Positions 9,227 through 17,068 of a stretch of 45,752 bases of DNA are shown here, one piece after another. The position numbers were made by a program, and so were the translations under genes. Each line of letters opens with the position of its first letter. Position 1 is the first letter of the stretch. Source of the stretch: a virus. Below the pieces are notes generated by a model. It did not search any database and had not been told where the DNA came from. It saw only the letters and a list, made by a program, of their open reading frames with translations. The stretch is from positions 1 to 45,752 of IMG/VR virus record IMGVR_UViG_3300012917_000008. One strand, 5' to 3'.

Positions 9227-9463
9227 ATGAGAAGTATTATACTTTTAATTAGTTATTTATTAATTTTTATATATTTACTATTTAGTGCTTTAAGTTGTTA
9301 CAATCCTTCTACTAAGGAGTTACAAAGTTTAACAGATTTAATGAATAAAGCAGATAGAAAGACTTGTATATATTATACAGGTAATGCAGGTCCATATGTA
9401 AGTATAAGAGGTATTACAGCGTTAGGAGAAGTAGATTTTAATACCTGTTTAGCACATCAGTAG
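9227..9463 (+). CDS. Small secreted/membrane-anchored protein
   Basis: The 78-residue product starts with a strongly hydrophobic segment (LLISYLLIFIYLLFSALSC, residues ~4-23) ending in a cysteine, then a short polar domain with two more cysteines (TCIYY, NTCLAHQ). It could be a signal anchor. The sequence before the first cysteine (ALS) only weakly fits a lipobox, so lipoprotein status is uncertain. Small exported proteins among late genes may act in lysis or exclusion; nothing here decides it. Confidence 0.6.
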   Translation: MRSIILLISYLLIFIYLLFSALSCYNPSTKELQSLTDLMNKADRKTCIYYTGNAGPYVSIRGITALGEVDFNTCLAHQ

Positions 9464-9514
9464 GTTGTTGATATTTATAAAGACTAACAATATATCTATA
9501 AAGAGAGAAGTAAA

Positions 9515-9760
9515 ATGAATGGAGCAGAATTAGTATCCTTTCTCAATGGTGAAACAAGTATGACTGAGACTGTATTGCTAAATACAATGTTAGATTACTT
9601 CACATCTGTAGGAGAAGTACATATAGCATCTTCTTTGAAAGGATTAATGGAAAGAGCTTCCAGAGGAAATACTTCATTATTAACCACTGGTACTACATCT
9701 GCTATTGTCAATAAAGCATCTAACTATTCCTATATAGATGATAGAACTAAAAGAAGGTAA
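9515..9760 (+). CDS. Small helical protein, unknown
   Basis: The 81-residue protein reads as two helices (ELVSFLNGETS and VLLNTMLDYFTSVG) followed by a Ser/Thr-rich tail ending in RTKRR. The upstream AAAGAGAG site is well placed. It precedes three very small basic genes in a row (9766, 9932, 10077). I recognise no family. Confidence 0.6.
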   Translation: MNGAELVSFLNGETSMTETVLLNTMLDYFTSVGEVHIASSLKGLMERASRGNTSLLTTGTTSAIVNKASNYSYIDDRTKRR

Positions 9761-9765
9761 TATAT

Positions 9766-9930
9766 ATGAAAAAGAAAAGTAAGAAACATCCTGGATTTAG
9801 CTCTGTACAGAAGAGTATAGAGAAGGAAGGATACTCAGCTAAAAGTGCAGGTGCTATATTAGCAAGTAAAACTAGATCAGCTAGTAAAGGTGCTAAGAAG
9901 AAGAATCCTAAATTAAAGAAGGTAAAGTGA
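9766..9930 (+). CDS. Very small basic protein (KKSK...ASKTRSAS type)
   Basis: This 54-residue ORF reads MKKKSKKHPGFSSVQKSIEK and continues GYSAKSAGAILASKTRSAS with a lysine-rich end. The 'G-Y/F-S ... A-G-A-I-L-A-S' layout is common in tiny basic proteins of phages and microviruses, where nucleic-acid binding or DNA packaging inside the virion has been suggested. It starts six bases after the preceding stop; the preceding gene ends AAGAAGGTAA, which offers a ribosome binding site. Confidence 0.65.
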   Translation: MKKKSKKHPGFSSVQKSIEKEGYSAKSAGAILASKTRSASKGAKKKNPKLKKVK

Positions 9931-9931
9931 T

Positions 9932-10096
9932 ATGTATCATACTATACTTAATAAAATTATAAATAAGATATTTCATAGAATTCATTTCCATAAAGGACAT
10001 GGGTATGGAAATGTTCTTGAATTTCTAGATTGTAGATCATGTAATATACTCCACAAAGCTATGAGGTGTTTACAGTATGCCAGTACCAAAAGGTAA
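9932..10096 (+). CDS. Small His/Cys-containing protein, unknown
   Basis: This 54-residue ORF starts two bases after the previous stop, within TGATATG. It is basic and rich in His (FHRIHFHKGHGYG), with a CRSC pair and a third Cys further on, so metal binding is possible. It overlaps the next gene by 20 bases. Only the tight packing and strand support it, so it is less certain than its neighbours. Confidence 0.45.
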   Translation: MYHTILNKIINKIFHRIHFHKGHGYGNVLEFLDCRSCNILHKAMRCLQYASTKR

Positions 10097-10229
10097 AGAA
10101 GAACTATACGGTAAAGTAGTGGGCCATATGCAGAATTTAGGTAAATCATTAAGTGAAAGTAAAAACATTGCTGATAGAGCTGTTAAGGTTAAAAAGAGTA
10201 AAAAGATAAATAAGAAGTCTAAGTTTTAA
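10077..10229 (+). CDS. Very small basic protein
   Basis: The 50-residue product (MPVPKGKEELYGKVVGHMQN, then a Lys-rich tail KKSKKINKKSKF) is strongly basic. Like the 9766 gene it may bind DNA or another virion component. The start lies inside the end of the preceding ORF, with GAGGTG upstream as a possible ribosome binding site. Confidence 0.6.
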   Translation: MPVPKGKEELYGKVVGHMQNLGKSLSESKNIADRAVKVKKSKKINKKSKF

Positions 10230-10244
10230 TGTTTGGAGTGTACA

Positions 10245-11870
10245 ATGACTAATTACTTCCTAAGTACAACAGGAAATGACAATAACCTAGGTACTCAGAA
10301 TAGTCCTTTTGCTACATTTAAAAAGGGACTTGAGTTAATGGTACCTGGAGATGTATTATTCGTTAGAGGAGGTGTATATGATCAAAATATAAATTCATTT
10401 ACGACAAATATTCCAAGTGGTACTTCGTATACAAATGCTATAACTATAAAGAATTTCACAGGAGAAAATGTAACCCTACAGCCACAGAGCGGAATTTCTG
10501 CAATAAATCTCAATTACTCTAGTACTCCAACACCCTTACATTATGTTATATTTGACGGTATAAGTACTAATGGTTTAGGTGGTGTAGGTGGAGTATTTAT
10601 TGACGGGCCTACTGTAAATCATATTAGATATATGAATGCGTCTGTATATAATACAGCGGGTCAAGGTATAGCAATGTTTGAAGGGGCACCTGATTGTGAA
10701 ATCTTATTTTGTGATATATATAACAATGGAAGAACATTTCCATTCGATCATGGGCTATATGTAGCTGTAATAAGACTTCTTATAGATGGATGTAATATAC
10801 ATAATAATAATTCCTATGGTCTACAAGTATATAGTTTTGGTCATGGTGCTACAGAGTCTAATGGAACTATAGTTAGAAATTGCTCTATTCATAATAATGG
10901 CTATGGTGGCTGTACATTAAATATGGGAGATGGTTTAGACTTTTATAATAACTTAGTATATGATAATCCAAGTAATGGTGTTAATGTTACATACAATAGT
11001 AATAACTTTAGAGTGTATAATAATACAATATTTAGAAATAATGGTGCAGCGGTAACTATTGGTGATTCTCAAGTACAGAATGTTACTGTGAATAATAATA
11101 TATTCTTTCAAAATGCATCCGATAGTATTGTATCTAGCGGTGGAACATTTACACAAAGTAAGAACTTTACTTCTAATCCCTTATTCTTAAATACCTCTGC
11201 AACACCAGATTTACATATTCCTAGTAACTCTCTAGCTATAGACTTTGGTAGTAATGTATTATTCCCTACTACTGATAAAGATGGTAATCCAAGACCTTTT
11301 GGCTCTTTACCTGATGCGGGTGCATATGAATTTGGTGTAGTTATTCAGCCTTCAACAGTTATAACCTGTGATGATTCTTTACCTTGGACTTTAATATCAA
11401 GTGGAACATTTGTAAATAATACTTTATTAAAGACAGTAAATTTTAGTATTAAACCTGCACGATGGATATGTTTTAGAGCTATCTCAGAAGTAAATGGTAA
11501 TTCTTGGGCTTCTTGTGCTGAACTTTCAGTATTAGTAAATGGAGTATCTTTACTTCCTAAATCTTCATGGTCTATATGGTGCTTTGATAGTCAAGAAACA
11601 GGTTCAGGGAATTTAGCTAGTAACTGTATAGATGAGAATATAAATACATTTTGGCATACACAGTTTATTACTGCTAGTCCAAGTTATCCACATAACGTTG
11701 TTATAGATCTAGGAACACCACATCCTTTAAATGGGTTTACATATCTTCCTAGACAGGATGGAGGTATCAATGGTACAGTTGCTGGGTATGAGTTTTATAT
11801 ATCTGATTATTTCATTCCCATAGGAAGAGTTATGGTATTAACCATGATGCAACCATTTCTATCTATGTAG
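10245..11870 (+). CDS. Tailspike: parallel beta-helix plus F5/8-type C domain
   Basis: The start chosen is the ATG with GGAG six bases upstream; an in-frame TTG at 10233 is less likely. The product (541 residues) opens with NYFLSTTGNDNNLGTQNSPF and MVPGDVLFVRGGVY, the DUF1565-style start of right-handed beta-helix polysaccharide-active proteins. Repeated coils with YNN/IHNN/NNN turns run to about residue 340 and end with a DAGAYEFG cap. Residues ~390-530 resemble an F5/8 type C (discoidin/CBM32) module, with ASNCIDENINTFWHTQ and VVIDLGTPHPLNGFTYLP. It probably binds or cuts host surface glycan. The end of the discoidin-like part looks short (after YEFYISDYF), so the last strands may be missing or diverged. 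Confidence 0.8.
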   Translation: MTNYFLSTTGNDNNLGTQNSPFATFKKGLELMVPGDVLFVRGGVYDQNINSFTTNIPSGTSYTNAITIKNFTGENVTLQPQSGISAINLNYSSTPTPLHYVIFDGISTNGLGGVGGVFIDGPTVNHIRYMNASVYNTAGQGIAMFEGAPDCEILFCDIYNNGRTFPFDHGLYVAVIRLLIDGCNIHNNNSYGLQVYSFGHGATESNGTIVRNCSIHNNGYGGCTLNMGDGLDFYNNLVYDNPSNGVNVTYNSNNFRVYNNTIFRNNGAAVTIGDSQVQNVTVNNNIFFQNASDSIVSSGGTFTQSKNFTSNPLFLNTSATPDLHIPSNSLAIDFGSNVLFPTTDKDGNPRPFGSLPDAGAYEFGVVIQPSTVITCDDSLPWTLISSGTFVNNTLLKTVNFSIKPARWICFRAISEVNGNSWASCAELSVLVNGVSLLPKSSWSIWCFDSQETGSGNLASNCIDENINTFWHTQFITASPSYPHNVVIDLGTPHPLNGFTYLPRQDGGINGTVAGYEFYISDYFIPIGRVMVLTMMQPFLSM

Positions 11871-11880
11871 GAGTATATAA

Positions 11881-12027
11881 ATGACCGTACAACAATTCAT
11901 AGATTTGTTAAAAACATTTGACCCACATTTAAAGGTATTTATCTACTGTGATGATTGTAGTATAGAATATGAGACAGACACTACAGTAATAAGACAGGAG
12001 AATAGAGAGGTTGTTATCTCTATATGA
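11881..12027 (+). CDS. Small acidic protein, unknown
   Basis: This 48-residue ORF starts 10 bases after the tailspike stop behind an AGGAG site. It reads MTVQQFIDLLKTFDPHLKVF, then CDDC and a charged strand region. Its stop overlaps the next ATG (ATGA), so it belongs to a coupled set. The small 'FIDLLKTFDPHLKVFI' opening resembles short phage ORFs that control a neighbour, but no function is recognised. Confidence 0.6.
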   Translation: MTVQQFIDLLKTFDPHLKVFIYCDDCSIEYETDTTVIRQENREVVISI

Positions 12028-12311
12028 TCCTTGATTACATGAGGAAAGGGTACAGAACTGAATACATAACAGAAGCATACGTAAGTAGTCCTCCTGCTGC
12101 TTTTGTAGTAGATGAATATGGGAATATGTTTACTTTAGGTTTAGAATTTCAAAGATATTCTGATGCACCTAATGGAGAATATGCATTTGATATATTAAAG
12201 AATGGATATCCTACAGGAGAATATGCATCTCGTATAGAGAGGAGAAATAATAAAGTACGTATATTTACCCGTAAGGGGTGGAAAGTATTCAACGGTAGAT
12301 CATTTATATAA
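12024..12311 (+). CDS. Small protein, unknown
   Basis: The 95-residue product overlaps the preceding stop by four bases. It looks like a compact mixed alpha/beta domain with AFVVDEYGNMFTLGLEF and a basic C-terminal half (RIERRNNKVRIFTRKGWKVF). The basic end could bind nucleic acid or another virion protein. No family is recognised. Confidence 0.6.
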   Translation: MILDYMRKGYRTEYITEAYVSSPPAAFVVDEYGNMFTLGLEFQRYSDAPNGEYAFDILKNGYPTGEYASRIERRNNKVRIFTRKGWKVFNGRSFI

Positions 12312-12316
12312 TATAT

Positions 12317-12445
12317 ATGAAAAAGAAGATAAAACATAAAGGAGATAAATACTTTAAAATAGCTTCCTTTTTCTACAATATAGCATCTTTCTTTGATGCT
12401 ATTGCACATTGTTTTATATCTATAGGAGATAAGAAAAATGGCTAG
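12317..12445 (+). CDS. Tiny basic-amphipathic peptide
   Basis: This 42-residue ORF starts five bases after the previous stop. It has a basic start (MKKKIKHKGDKYFK) followed by an amphipathic or weakly membrane-seeking helix (IASFFYNIASFFDAIAHCF). The stop lies inside the next gene, whose ATG at 12438 overlaps it. No clear ribosome binding site is visible beyond the AGAGGAG-like purines further upstream. Holin- or antiholin-like activity is a speculation that would fit length and shape. Confidence 0.4.
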   Translation: MKKKIKHKGDKYFKIASFFYNIASFFDAIAHCFISIGDKKNG

Positions 12446-12941
12446 AGAATATGTAATTGCTGCCAATGCAGTTACAATGGCAGCACAAGCTGTTACATTG
12501 TCATATTTCCAAGTAATGCAAACTGCTCCTGTAACAGCTATTGAAGTACTACGAGTATATGCCTCACAGAAAGGTACAAGTACGAGTAATATGATTGGAG
12601 TACAGTTAAGTACACAGGTTACTTCATTTCCTACTTTAACAGCTCAAGCGCCTCAAAGGTTGAAATCAGGTGATCCTGTATCTTTAATTACAGGTGGTGC
12701 TGCTGGTCTTGCAGGGACATCAGGTATTAATGCAAGTGCAGAAGGAGCAGGGAGTAAGACTGTTGTCTTACCTGATAACTTTAATGTATTAAATGGATGG
12801 CTGTGGGTCCCTACACCCAATGAGACGATTATAGAAACTCCACAGGCTACAGGACATGGATTTGGACTCCATTTCCCTACGTCCTTAGCTGGAGCAACGA
12901 CGAACTGGTCAGGTGGAATAGTATTTAGGGAATTAGGTTAG
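12438..12941 (+). CDS. Beta-rich virion/fibre protein
   Basis: The 167-residue protein is Ala/Thr/Gly-rich, with strand patterns such as AIEVLRVYASQKG and IIETPQATGHGFGLHFP. In composition and length it resembles the 148-residue product at 4895. Both begin MAR- and may be related decoration or fibre-cap proteins, although I could not align them convincingly. An AGGAG site lies upstream. The role is inferred from the structural cluster. Confidence 0.6.
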   Translation: MAREYVIAANAVTMAAQAVTLSYFQVMQTAPVTAIEVLRVYASQKGTSTSNMIGVQLSTQVTSFPTLTAQAPQRLKSGDPVSLITGGAAGLAGTSGINASAEGAGSKTVVLPDNFNVLNGWLWVPTPNETIIETPQATGHGFGLHFPTSLAGATTNWSGGIVFRELG

Positions 12942-12948
12942 TATATAC

Positions 12949-13008
12949 GGGGATAGAATCTTTAGTCTAGAAAGGATTCGAGCACTATGCAGTATATTTT
13001 CTATCCCC
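12949..13008 (+). promoter_or_regulatory. Inverted repeat around the start of the 12987 gene
   Basis: GGGGATAG (12949-12956) is perfectly complementary to CTATCCCC (13001-13008), which lies inside codons 5-8 of the following gene. A second short pairing (GAATC 12956-12960 with GATTC 12975-12979) sits inside. In the mRNA the ATG at 12987 would lie in the loop region, so the fold could modulate translation. No experimental or comparative support is available. Confidence 0.35.
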
Positions 13009-13847
13009 CTCCTTCTGTCCAGGGTAGTGTACCTCCACAGGTAAAAGTTCCTATCGCTGAGGTTCCTCCACCGTCTGATAATCCACCTTTAACTACAGAT
13101 GTCTACCAGTACGTCATTGCAAGTCTATGGCAACCTGGGCCTTTCTACGAGGGAAATGTCCAACGAGAACTCTTTCCTATTGCTGCTGGAGACTCGACCA
13201 ATGATAATCCATTCTTTAGACGAGAGGAAAGTATAAATAGAATTAATCTATCCTGGTATACTCCTTATATCCCTTATACAGCCTATCAAGGTAAAGGTCC
13301 AATAGCTCCTTTCCTACGAAGTCCAGATAATCCACCATTTCATCTTCTCCAATATCCATCTACAATATATACACAGTATGAAGATATCTCTAACTGGAAA
13401 ATAATTAAACATAGACCCATTAAGGATATATTCTTTACACCAGGTGTACTACCTCCCCCTATACCTGCATCTTTTCAAGTCAACGTTAATATATACTCTG
13501 TAAGGCATAGCCTAGATATAGAGATAAATAATAATCTAAGTATACAAAATGTAAATCAAGGGAGTACTTTTTTATTTACTATACATTCATTCAATAGAAA
13601 AGGATTTCCTAGAGTTATAAATAGCGCTGATGCTGTTTCTTTATCTCTAAAAGATTCCTTAGGTAATTTAGTATTTGCAGGTCAACCTACTACTAAACTA
13701 AATAATATATTTACATATATATACCAATTAGACAATAATGCTCCATTAGGACCATGGAGTGTTCAAGCTGTAGCTTCATTTAAAGATGTAAATCTAATAA
13801 CTGATATACGAGTAACACCTTATGCTATATGTTTTACTGTTATATAG
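12987..13847 (+). CDS. Pro-rich structural protein with C-terminal Ig-like domain
   Basis: The 286-residue product starts with a proline-rich region of ~45 residues (YPPPSVQGSVPPQVKVP), has aromatic-rich middle sequence (WYTPYIPYTAYQGKG), and ends with an Ig-like/macroglobulin-like domain of ~110 residues. In that domain the features QGSTFLFTIHSF, LKDSLGNLVF and DNNAPLGPWSVQAV can be read. The last domain is similar in plan to the whole 13952 protein (DILDPLNNI ... VLGPYTARIVV). It is probably an extended tail or fibre component. A GC-richer start and proline bias set its 5' part apart from neighbours. Confidence 0.6.
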   Translation: MQYIFYPPPSVQGSVPPQVKVPIAEVPPPSDNPPLTTDVYQYVIASLWQPGPFYEGNVQRELFPIAAGDSTNDNPFFRREESINRINLSWYTPYIPYTAYQGKGPIAPFLRSPDNPPFHLLQYPSTIYTQYEDISNWKIIKHRPIKDIFFTPGVLPPPIPASFQVNVNIYSVRHSLDIEINNNLSIQNVNQGSTFLFTIHSFNRKGFPRVINSADAVSLSLKDSLGNLVFAGQPTTKLNNIFTYIYQLDNNAPLGPWSVQAVASFKDVNLITDIRVTPYAICFTVI

Positions 13848-13855
13848 GGGTATAT

Positions 13856-13939
13856 ATGTGGTTTCATATTATTGAGATATTTCTGCTCTTAATAATTATT
13901 GCTTTAATCCTAGCAAGTAATTACTACTCTGGATTATAG
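13856..13939 (+). CDS. 27-residue single-span membrane peptide
   Basis: This ORF of 28 codons encodes MWFHIIEIFLLLIIIALILA followed by SNYYSGL, that is, one clean transmembrane helix with almost nothing else. It lies between two genes with related Ig-like domains, with a GGGG-rich stretch upstream as a weak ribosome binding site. Comparable mini-membrane peptides act as holins, antiholins or exclusion peptides; here the role is unknown. Confidence 0.5.
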   Translation: MWFHIIEIFLLLIIIALILASNYYSGL

Positions 13940-13951
13940 GTAAAGAAATAA

Positions 13952-14305
13952 ATGTTAAACACAGTGAGAGGTTCTTCAGTTGTAATTGAGATAGACACTA
14001 AAAATGAAGATATGCAATACGTAAATCCTGATACTGTGAGAATTGATATCCTTGACCCTTTAAATAATATAATTATCAATCAAGCAAATATGTTATCTGA
14101 AATAGATGTAGGATTTTTTACTTACACACATGATACATCTAGTGATGCTGTATTAGGGCCATATACAGCTCGTATTGTTGTTACACAAGGTTCATTTATA
14201 TACAAACCTGAACCTTTTGTATGCTTTATATTAGATACTGTAGAAGTACCTAGACTACCTGCATTTCAAGGTAATGTGTTTCAGAATAATGCTTTTCAAG
14301 TATAG
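13952..14305 (+). CDS. Single Ig-like domain protein
   Basis: The 117-residue protein is one Ig/macroglobulin-like beta domain: GSSVVIEIDTKNED, VNPDTVRIDILDPLNN, then VLGPYTARIVVTQGSF. The last part, PAFQGNVFQNNAFQV, is an Asn/Phe-rich tail. The pattern repeats the C-terminal domain of the protein just upstream at 12987, suggesting domain duplication. Likely a virion surface or fibre accessory protein. Confidence 0.6.
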   Translation: MLNTVRGSSVVIEIDTKNEDMQYVNPDTVRIDILDPLNNIIINQANMLSEIDVGFFTYTHDTSSDAVLGPYTARIVVTQGSFIYKPEPFVCFILDTVEVPRLPAFQGNVFQNNAFQV

Positions 14306-14315
14306 GAGATACACA

Positions 14316-14507
14316 ATGGAATCAATATGTACAGGTTGCGAAGGAAAGAAAGTTATTAACTGCCATGTACAGAAGATAATAAAAGGTCATAGGGTATGTC
14401 ATGAAAGCTCTATAATTTGTCCTATATGTAAAGGTACAGGGTTTTCTACTCAGGAAGAAGTTAATAATTGGTTAAATTCAATGATTCCATACCATGAACA
14501 TGTTTAG
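14316..14507 (+). CDS. DnaJ-type zinc-ribbon small protein
   Basis: I place the start at the ATG behind AGGAGAT; a longer in-frame start at 14274 lies inside the previous gene. The 63-residue product has CTGCEGKK, a lone C and H, then CPICKGTGF, the CxxCxG(x)G form of DnaJ zinc repeats. These often bind partner proteins or act as small phage zinc factors. A final short helix (EEVNNWLNSM) follows. Confidence 0.65.
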   Translation: MESICTGCEGKKVINCHVQKIIKGHRVCHESSIICPICKGTGFSTQEEVNNWLNSMIPYHEHV

Positions 14508-14537
14508 TCTATTTATAAATAGAAAGGATACAAAACA

Positions 14538-15092
14538 ATGGCAGATCATGCAACTTTAGTACATGCCTTTGTATCAGCTGTAGCAGATTTAACAGGTTCA
14601 CTTGTTAAACCTTCAGATTGGAATCATGGACATACATTTCAAGGTGGAACTAATGGAGATTTACTTACATATGATAACACACAAACTGATAATATACTAT
14701 TTAAAAGTGTATTAACTGCTATAACAGGAAGATTATTAAGTATTACTTCTATGTTTGATACTTTATTAGGAGTAGGTAGTTCTCCATCAGTAGATATAGT
14801 GAATGGAACGTTCACACTTGTTAAATCTAATTCTAATGTAATAATCATCACACTAGCATATAGCGGTGATTCAAGTAGTGCAACGTTCCATTCAAATACA
14901 TTAGTTACTCTGTTAGATAATAGTGTGTTGAGTAATATTAATATTACAGCTAACAACACACCAAATTTATTATACACATTCCATACTAACCTATCTCTAG
15001 GAAGTCATACGTTAAAGGGCCATTTTACAACATCATTTCTTAACTTCAGCACAGGTACTACATTATCCTTTCTAGTATTAGAATTTGGTTAA
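14538..15092 (+). CDS. Tail fibre-type protein, last gene of the late cluster
   Basis: The 184-residue product begins MADHATLVHAFVSAVADLTG, followed by a VKPSDWNHGHTF segment and GGTNGDLLTYDN, a lead-in I associate with phage fibre and tail-tip proteins. A beta domain of ~120 residues follows. A good AAAGGA site precedes it. It ends four bases into the convergent minus gene at 15089, so the two transcription units meet here with essentially no spacer. Confidence 0.65.
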   Translation: MADHATLVHAFVSAVADLTGSLVKPSDWNHGHTFQGGTNGDLLTYDNTQTDNILFKSVLTAITGRLLSITSMFDTLLGVGSSPSVDIVNGTFTLVKSNSNVIIITLAYSGDSSSATFHSNTLVTLLDNSVLSNINITANNTPNLLYTFHTNLSLGSHTLKGHFTTSFLNFSTGTTLSFLVLEFG

Positions 15093-15262
15093 TCTTCATT
15101 TGTACTTATAATAACTTCTATACCATTAGCAGATTGTACCACTTCTATATCTTCATGTGTTAGTAATGATATATGTCCTAATTTACCTGTAGTATATACA
15201 TCTACATTTCCATACCTTAATAATACATCACGAAGTATAGATATAAAAGCATCTAGTTTCAT
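15089..15262 (-). CDS. Small protein, unknown; end of replication operon
   Basis: The 57-residue ORF (MKLDAFISILRDVLLRYGNV, then DVYTTGKLGHISLLTHED) is the last gene of the minus operon and overlaps the convergent fibre gene by four bases. The start has GAGAGGATAATAATAA upstream, with AGAGGA as the ribosome binding site. The sequence resembles short 'regulatory' phage ORFs with a helix then beta hairpin, but no function is known. Confidence 0.55.
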   Translation of the reverse strand: MKLDAFISILRDVLLRYGNVDVYTTGKLGHISLLTHEDIEVVQSANGIEVIISTNED

Positions 15263-15429
15263 TTATTATTATCCTCTCTATATCTATCAAGTATATCACA
15301 TAATTTATCTAACTCTTCTTTATTAAGTATCATTAAGTGGTATCCTGCATGCTTTGTATAGGTATGTAATCCAACCTCTCCAGATTGATATTCTTTTAAA
15401 GCCATAATATCATTACGTACATCTCTCAT
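15259..15429 (-). CDS. Small protein, unknown
   Basis: This 56-residue ORF (MRDVRNDIMALKEYQSGEVG ... ILDRYREDNNK) is coupled to both neighbours through ATGA overlaps at 15426-15429 and 15259-15262. It is charged and mostly helical. No family is recognised; the tight overlaps are the main support. Confidence 0.55.
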   Translation of the reverse strand: MRDVRNDIMALKEYQSGEVGLHTYTKHAGYHLMILNKEELDKLCDILDRYREDNNK

Positions 15430-15614
15430 TTACTATCCCCTTTACCTTTTATATACCCTTTATTATACCCTCTCATATATCCTGTTATAAAAATTACTTT
15501 AAATTTCAACAGTAAATGATTAAACGGTATTCTTACATAATCTCCTTTTATATGTTTATATAAATATTTTAAATATACCCTATCTGAGAGAATATTTTCA
15601 TCTTCATATTTCAT
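15426..15614 (-). CDS. Small basic protein, unknown
   Basis: The 62-residue product is basic (YLKYLYKHIKGDYVRIPF and a Lys/Gly-rich end), with a possible short amphipathic helix. Its start overlaps the stop of the ATPase gene upstream and its stop overlaps the next start, so it is co-translated with the replication genes. It could be an accessory replication factor by position only. Confidence 0.6.
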   Translation of the reverse strand: MKYEDENILSDRVYLKYLYKHIKGDYVRIPFNHLLLKFKVIFITGYMRGYNKGYIKGKGDSK

Positions 15615-16432
15615 GAAATCTTAATCCCTAATGCTTCTTCTATATCTTTAACACTCTCAGGTTCATCACTATCGAGTAAATCTCCTGATAATCTCCACAT
15701 TCCTGTTGTCTCATTCTGTATCATTGGTATTTCTCTTCTACTTCTTACTTTACTTTTTGTAAGTACAAGTAATGAGTTATCTAATGTAAGCATATTAGTA
15801 CATAACTGTCCAAATCCTCCTGAACCTGCACCAGCTTCTACACCTCTATTACGTCCTTTAGCTGGATGGTGTAGAAGTATAAAATGCTTCGTTATCCTAT
15901 CTACTCCATCTCCTTCTGTACATATATATTCTAACTTGTCCAATACAAGGGTCATAGCAGGCTTTGTATTAATATCCTGTCGAGTCATTCTATTTAAGAC
16001 ATCAAATACTACAACATCAAATGGTATATGTTTTAATACCTGTGAAGGTGATCTAGGTTCATTACTTTCAGGGTAAGTACCCCATATGAGGTGTCTAATA
16101 CTCTCAACCTCTGTAGGTATATCAAGGAATAAACTCTTCATACTATATAACGTCCATGCAGGTCCATTGGGGGCTACATTCTTTATTTGTACTTGCCATT
16201 CTAAAGTACCTGTATCTACTTGTATATATAAACAGTTGCGTTGTTTACATTTCATACCTAGAAATGTCTTCCCTTCTTGTATAGCATTTACTAATTGTAT
16301 ACATAATATAGATTTACCTGAACCTCCAGGTCCTACTAGATATGTATATCCACCACTACTTAATAAATCTTGTACTAACCAGTCTACTTGGATATTTCTT
16401 TTTGCTAATGTAGACATTCTCTCTATAATCAT
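15611..16432 (-). CDS. RecA-like ATPase (AAA_25/RepA-type)
   Basis: The 273-residue product has a Walker A site (LVGPGGSGKSILC, residues ~32-44), a Walker B strand (FDVVVFDVLNRM) and a sensor-like strand ending in LLHHPAKG. That order is typical of the AAA_25/RepA subgroup of RecA-fold hexameric ATPases found beside phage primases and recombinases. It may serve as replicative helicase, helicase loader or ssDNA translocase. No DnaB- or primase-specific domain is visible in this genome, so this could be the main replication motor besides the SF1 helicase at 26454. It is coupled to the downstream gene by overlap. Confidence 0.75.
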   Translation of the reverse strand: MIIERMSTLAKRNIQVDWLVQDLLSSGGYTYLVGPGGSGKSILCIQLVNAIQEGKTFLGMKCKQRNCLYIQVDTGTLEWQVQIKNVAPNGPAWTLYSMKSLFLDIPTEVESIRHLIWGTYPESNEPRSPSQVLKHIPFDVVVFDVLNRMTRQDINTKPAMTLVLDKLEYICTEGDGVDRITKHFILLHHPAKGRNRGVEAGAGSGGFGQLCTNMLTLDNSLLVLTKSKVRSRREIPMIQNETTGMWRLSGDLLDSDEPESVKDIEEALGIKIS

Positions 16433-16612
16433 TTACTCATCTTCTTCTTTTATAAATATTACTATACTAAAGCTTAAAAGCTCTCCCTTTAAAGGCATTG
16501 AGAATCCACCTGCATATAAAAGAGTCCAAGGTGGTGTATTTTTATATAAATTACAAAATGCATCAGCATCGTCTGGGTTGTTAAATGTACCTATAAGACT
16601 TCTAATTGCCAT
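16433..16612 (-). CDS. Small protein, unknown (between ATPase and zinc protein)
   Basis: The 59-residue ORF (MAIRSLIGTFNNPDDADAFC, LYKNTPPWTLLYAGG, ending KEEDE) sits just upstream of the ATPase start and overlaps the 3' end of the 16602 gene by 11 bases. The mixed alpha/beta pattern with an acidic end resembles small phage ORFs of unknown role. Support is the perfect spacing in the operon. Confidence 0.6.
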   Translation of the reverse strand: MAIRSLIGTFNNPDDADAFCNLYKNTPPWTLLYAGGFSMPLKGELLSFSIVIFIKEEDE

Positions 16613-16883
16613 CTTCTATATCCTCATCTTTTACATCTTCATCTTCTACATCTATAAAATTATTATCTCTTAGTTCTTGAAGTAACTTATACGTAATAAT
16701 CTCTACAGTTTCTCTATTACATATAATACAGTTAGGGTCATGTACCTTATCTTCTTTATCTACATGGGACATATTTACATATAATACTCCTACAAATCTA
16801 CATGTTGTACATTGTACAAAATGAGGCACTAATACTATACCTTCATCTGTGATTACAACTTCAGGTAAGTATGGAATATCCAT
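16602..16883 (-). CDS. Zinc-binding small protein with acidic tail
   Basis: The 93-residue protein has two CxxC pairs (CTTC at ~25-28 and CIIC at ~52-55), a rubredoxin-like zinc-ribbon arrangement, followed by a helix (LLQELRDNNF) and a very acidic tail (VEDEDVKDEDIED). Such proteins may bind polymerase or DNA. It lies directly after the C-terminal polymerase gene in the operon. Confidence 0.65.
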   Translation of the reverse strand: MDIPYLPEVVITDEGIVLVPHFVQCTTCRFVGVLYVNMSHVDKEDKVHDPNCIICNRETVEIITYKLLQELRDNNFIDVEDEDVKDEDIEDGN

Positions 16884-17068
16884 TATTCCTCTACCTCTTT
16901 TACAAGTATGGCTATATACGTATTAATAGTTTGTCCTTTATATAAAGCAGGGACGTAAGTCTTACATATCAATGTGTATCCTATTTTAGTGTAATTACCT
17001 ATCCATTTCTCTGTATCTTCTGTATCTTGATAGCCATCATTAGATAATACTACACTTTTAACTTTCAT
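16883..17068 (-). CDS. Small protein, unknown
   Basis: The 61-residue protein (MKVKSVVLSNDGYQDTEDTE, then WIGNYTKIGYTLICKTYVPA) looks like one small beta domain with an acidic loop. It overlaps the end of the polymerase C-terminal gene by 11 bases and the next gene by one. The role is unknown; a polymerase accessory is possible by place only. Confidence 0.6.
   Translation of the reverse strand: MKVKSVVLSNDGYQDTEDTEKWIGNYTKIGYTLICKTYVPALYKGQTINTYIAILVKEVEE

Noticed and set aside
9227-9463. A lipoprotein assignment
   Set aside because: The residues before the first cysteine (ALS) do not fit the lipobox well, so I only call it signal-anchored or secreted.
12955-12990. A tRNA T-arm-like GGATTCGAG
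   Set aside because: The flanks do not give acceptor, D or anticodon arms; it is better explained as part of a local inverted repeat. No tRNA was found elsewhere by eye.
14639-14977. A 112-residue minus-strand ORF inside the last fibre gene
   Set aside because: It is fully antisense to a well-supported gene and has no operon neighbours. A shadow.
16086-16673. A 195-residue plus-strand ORF
   Set aside because: It lies antisense to the RecA-like ATPase and to the 16433 and 16602 genes, has odd composition and no ribosome binding site. It is a shadow.
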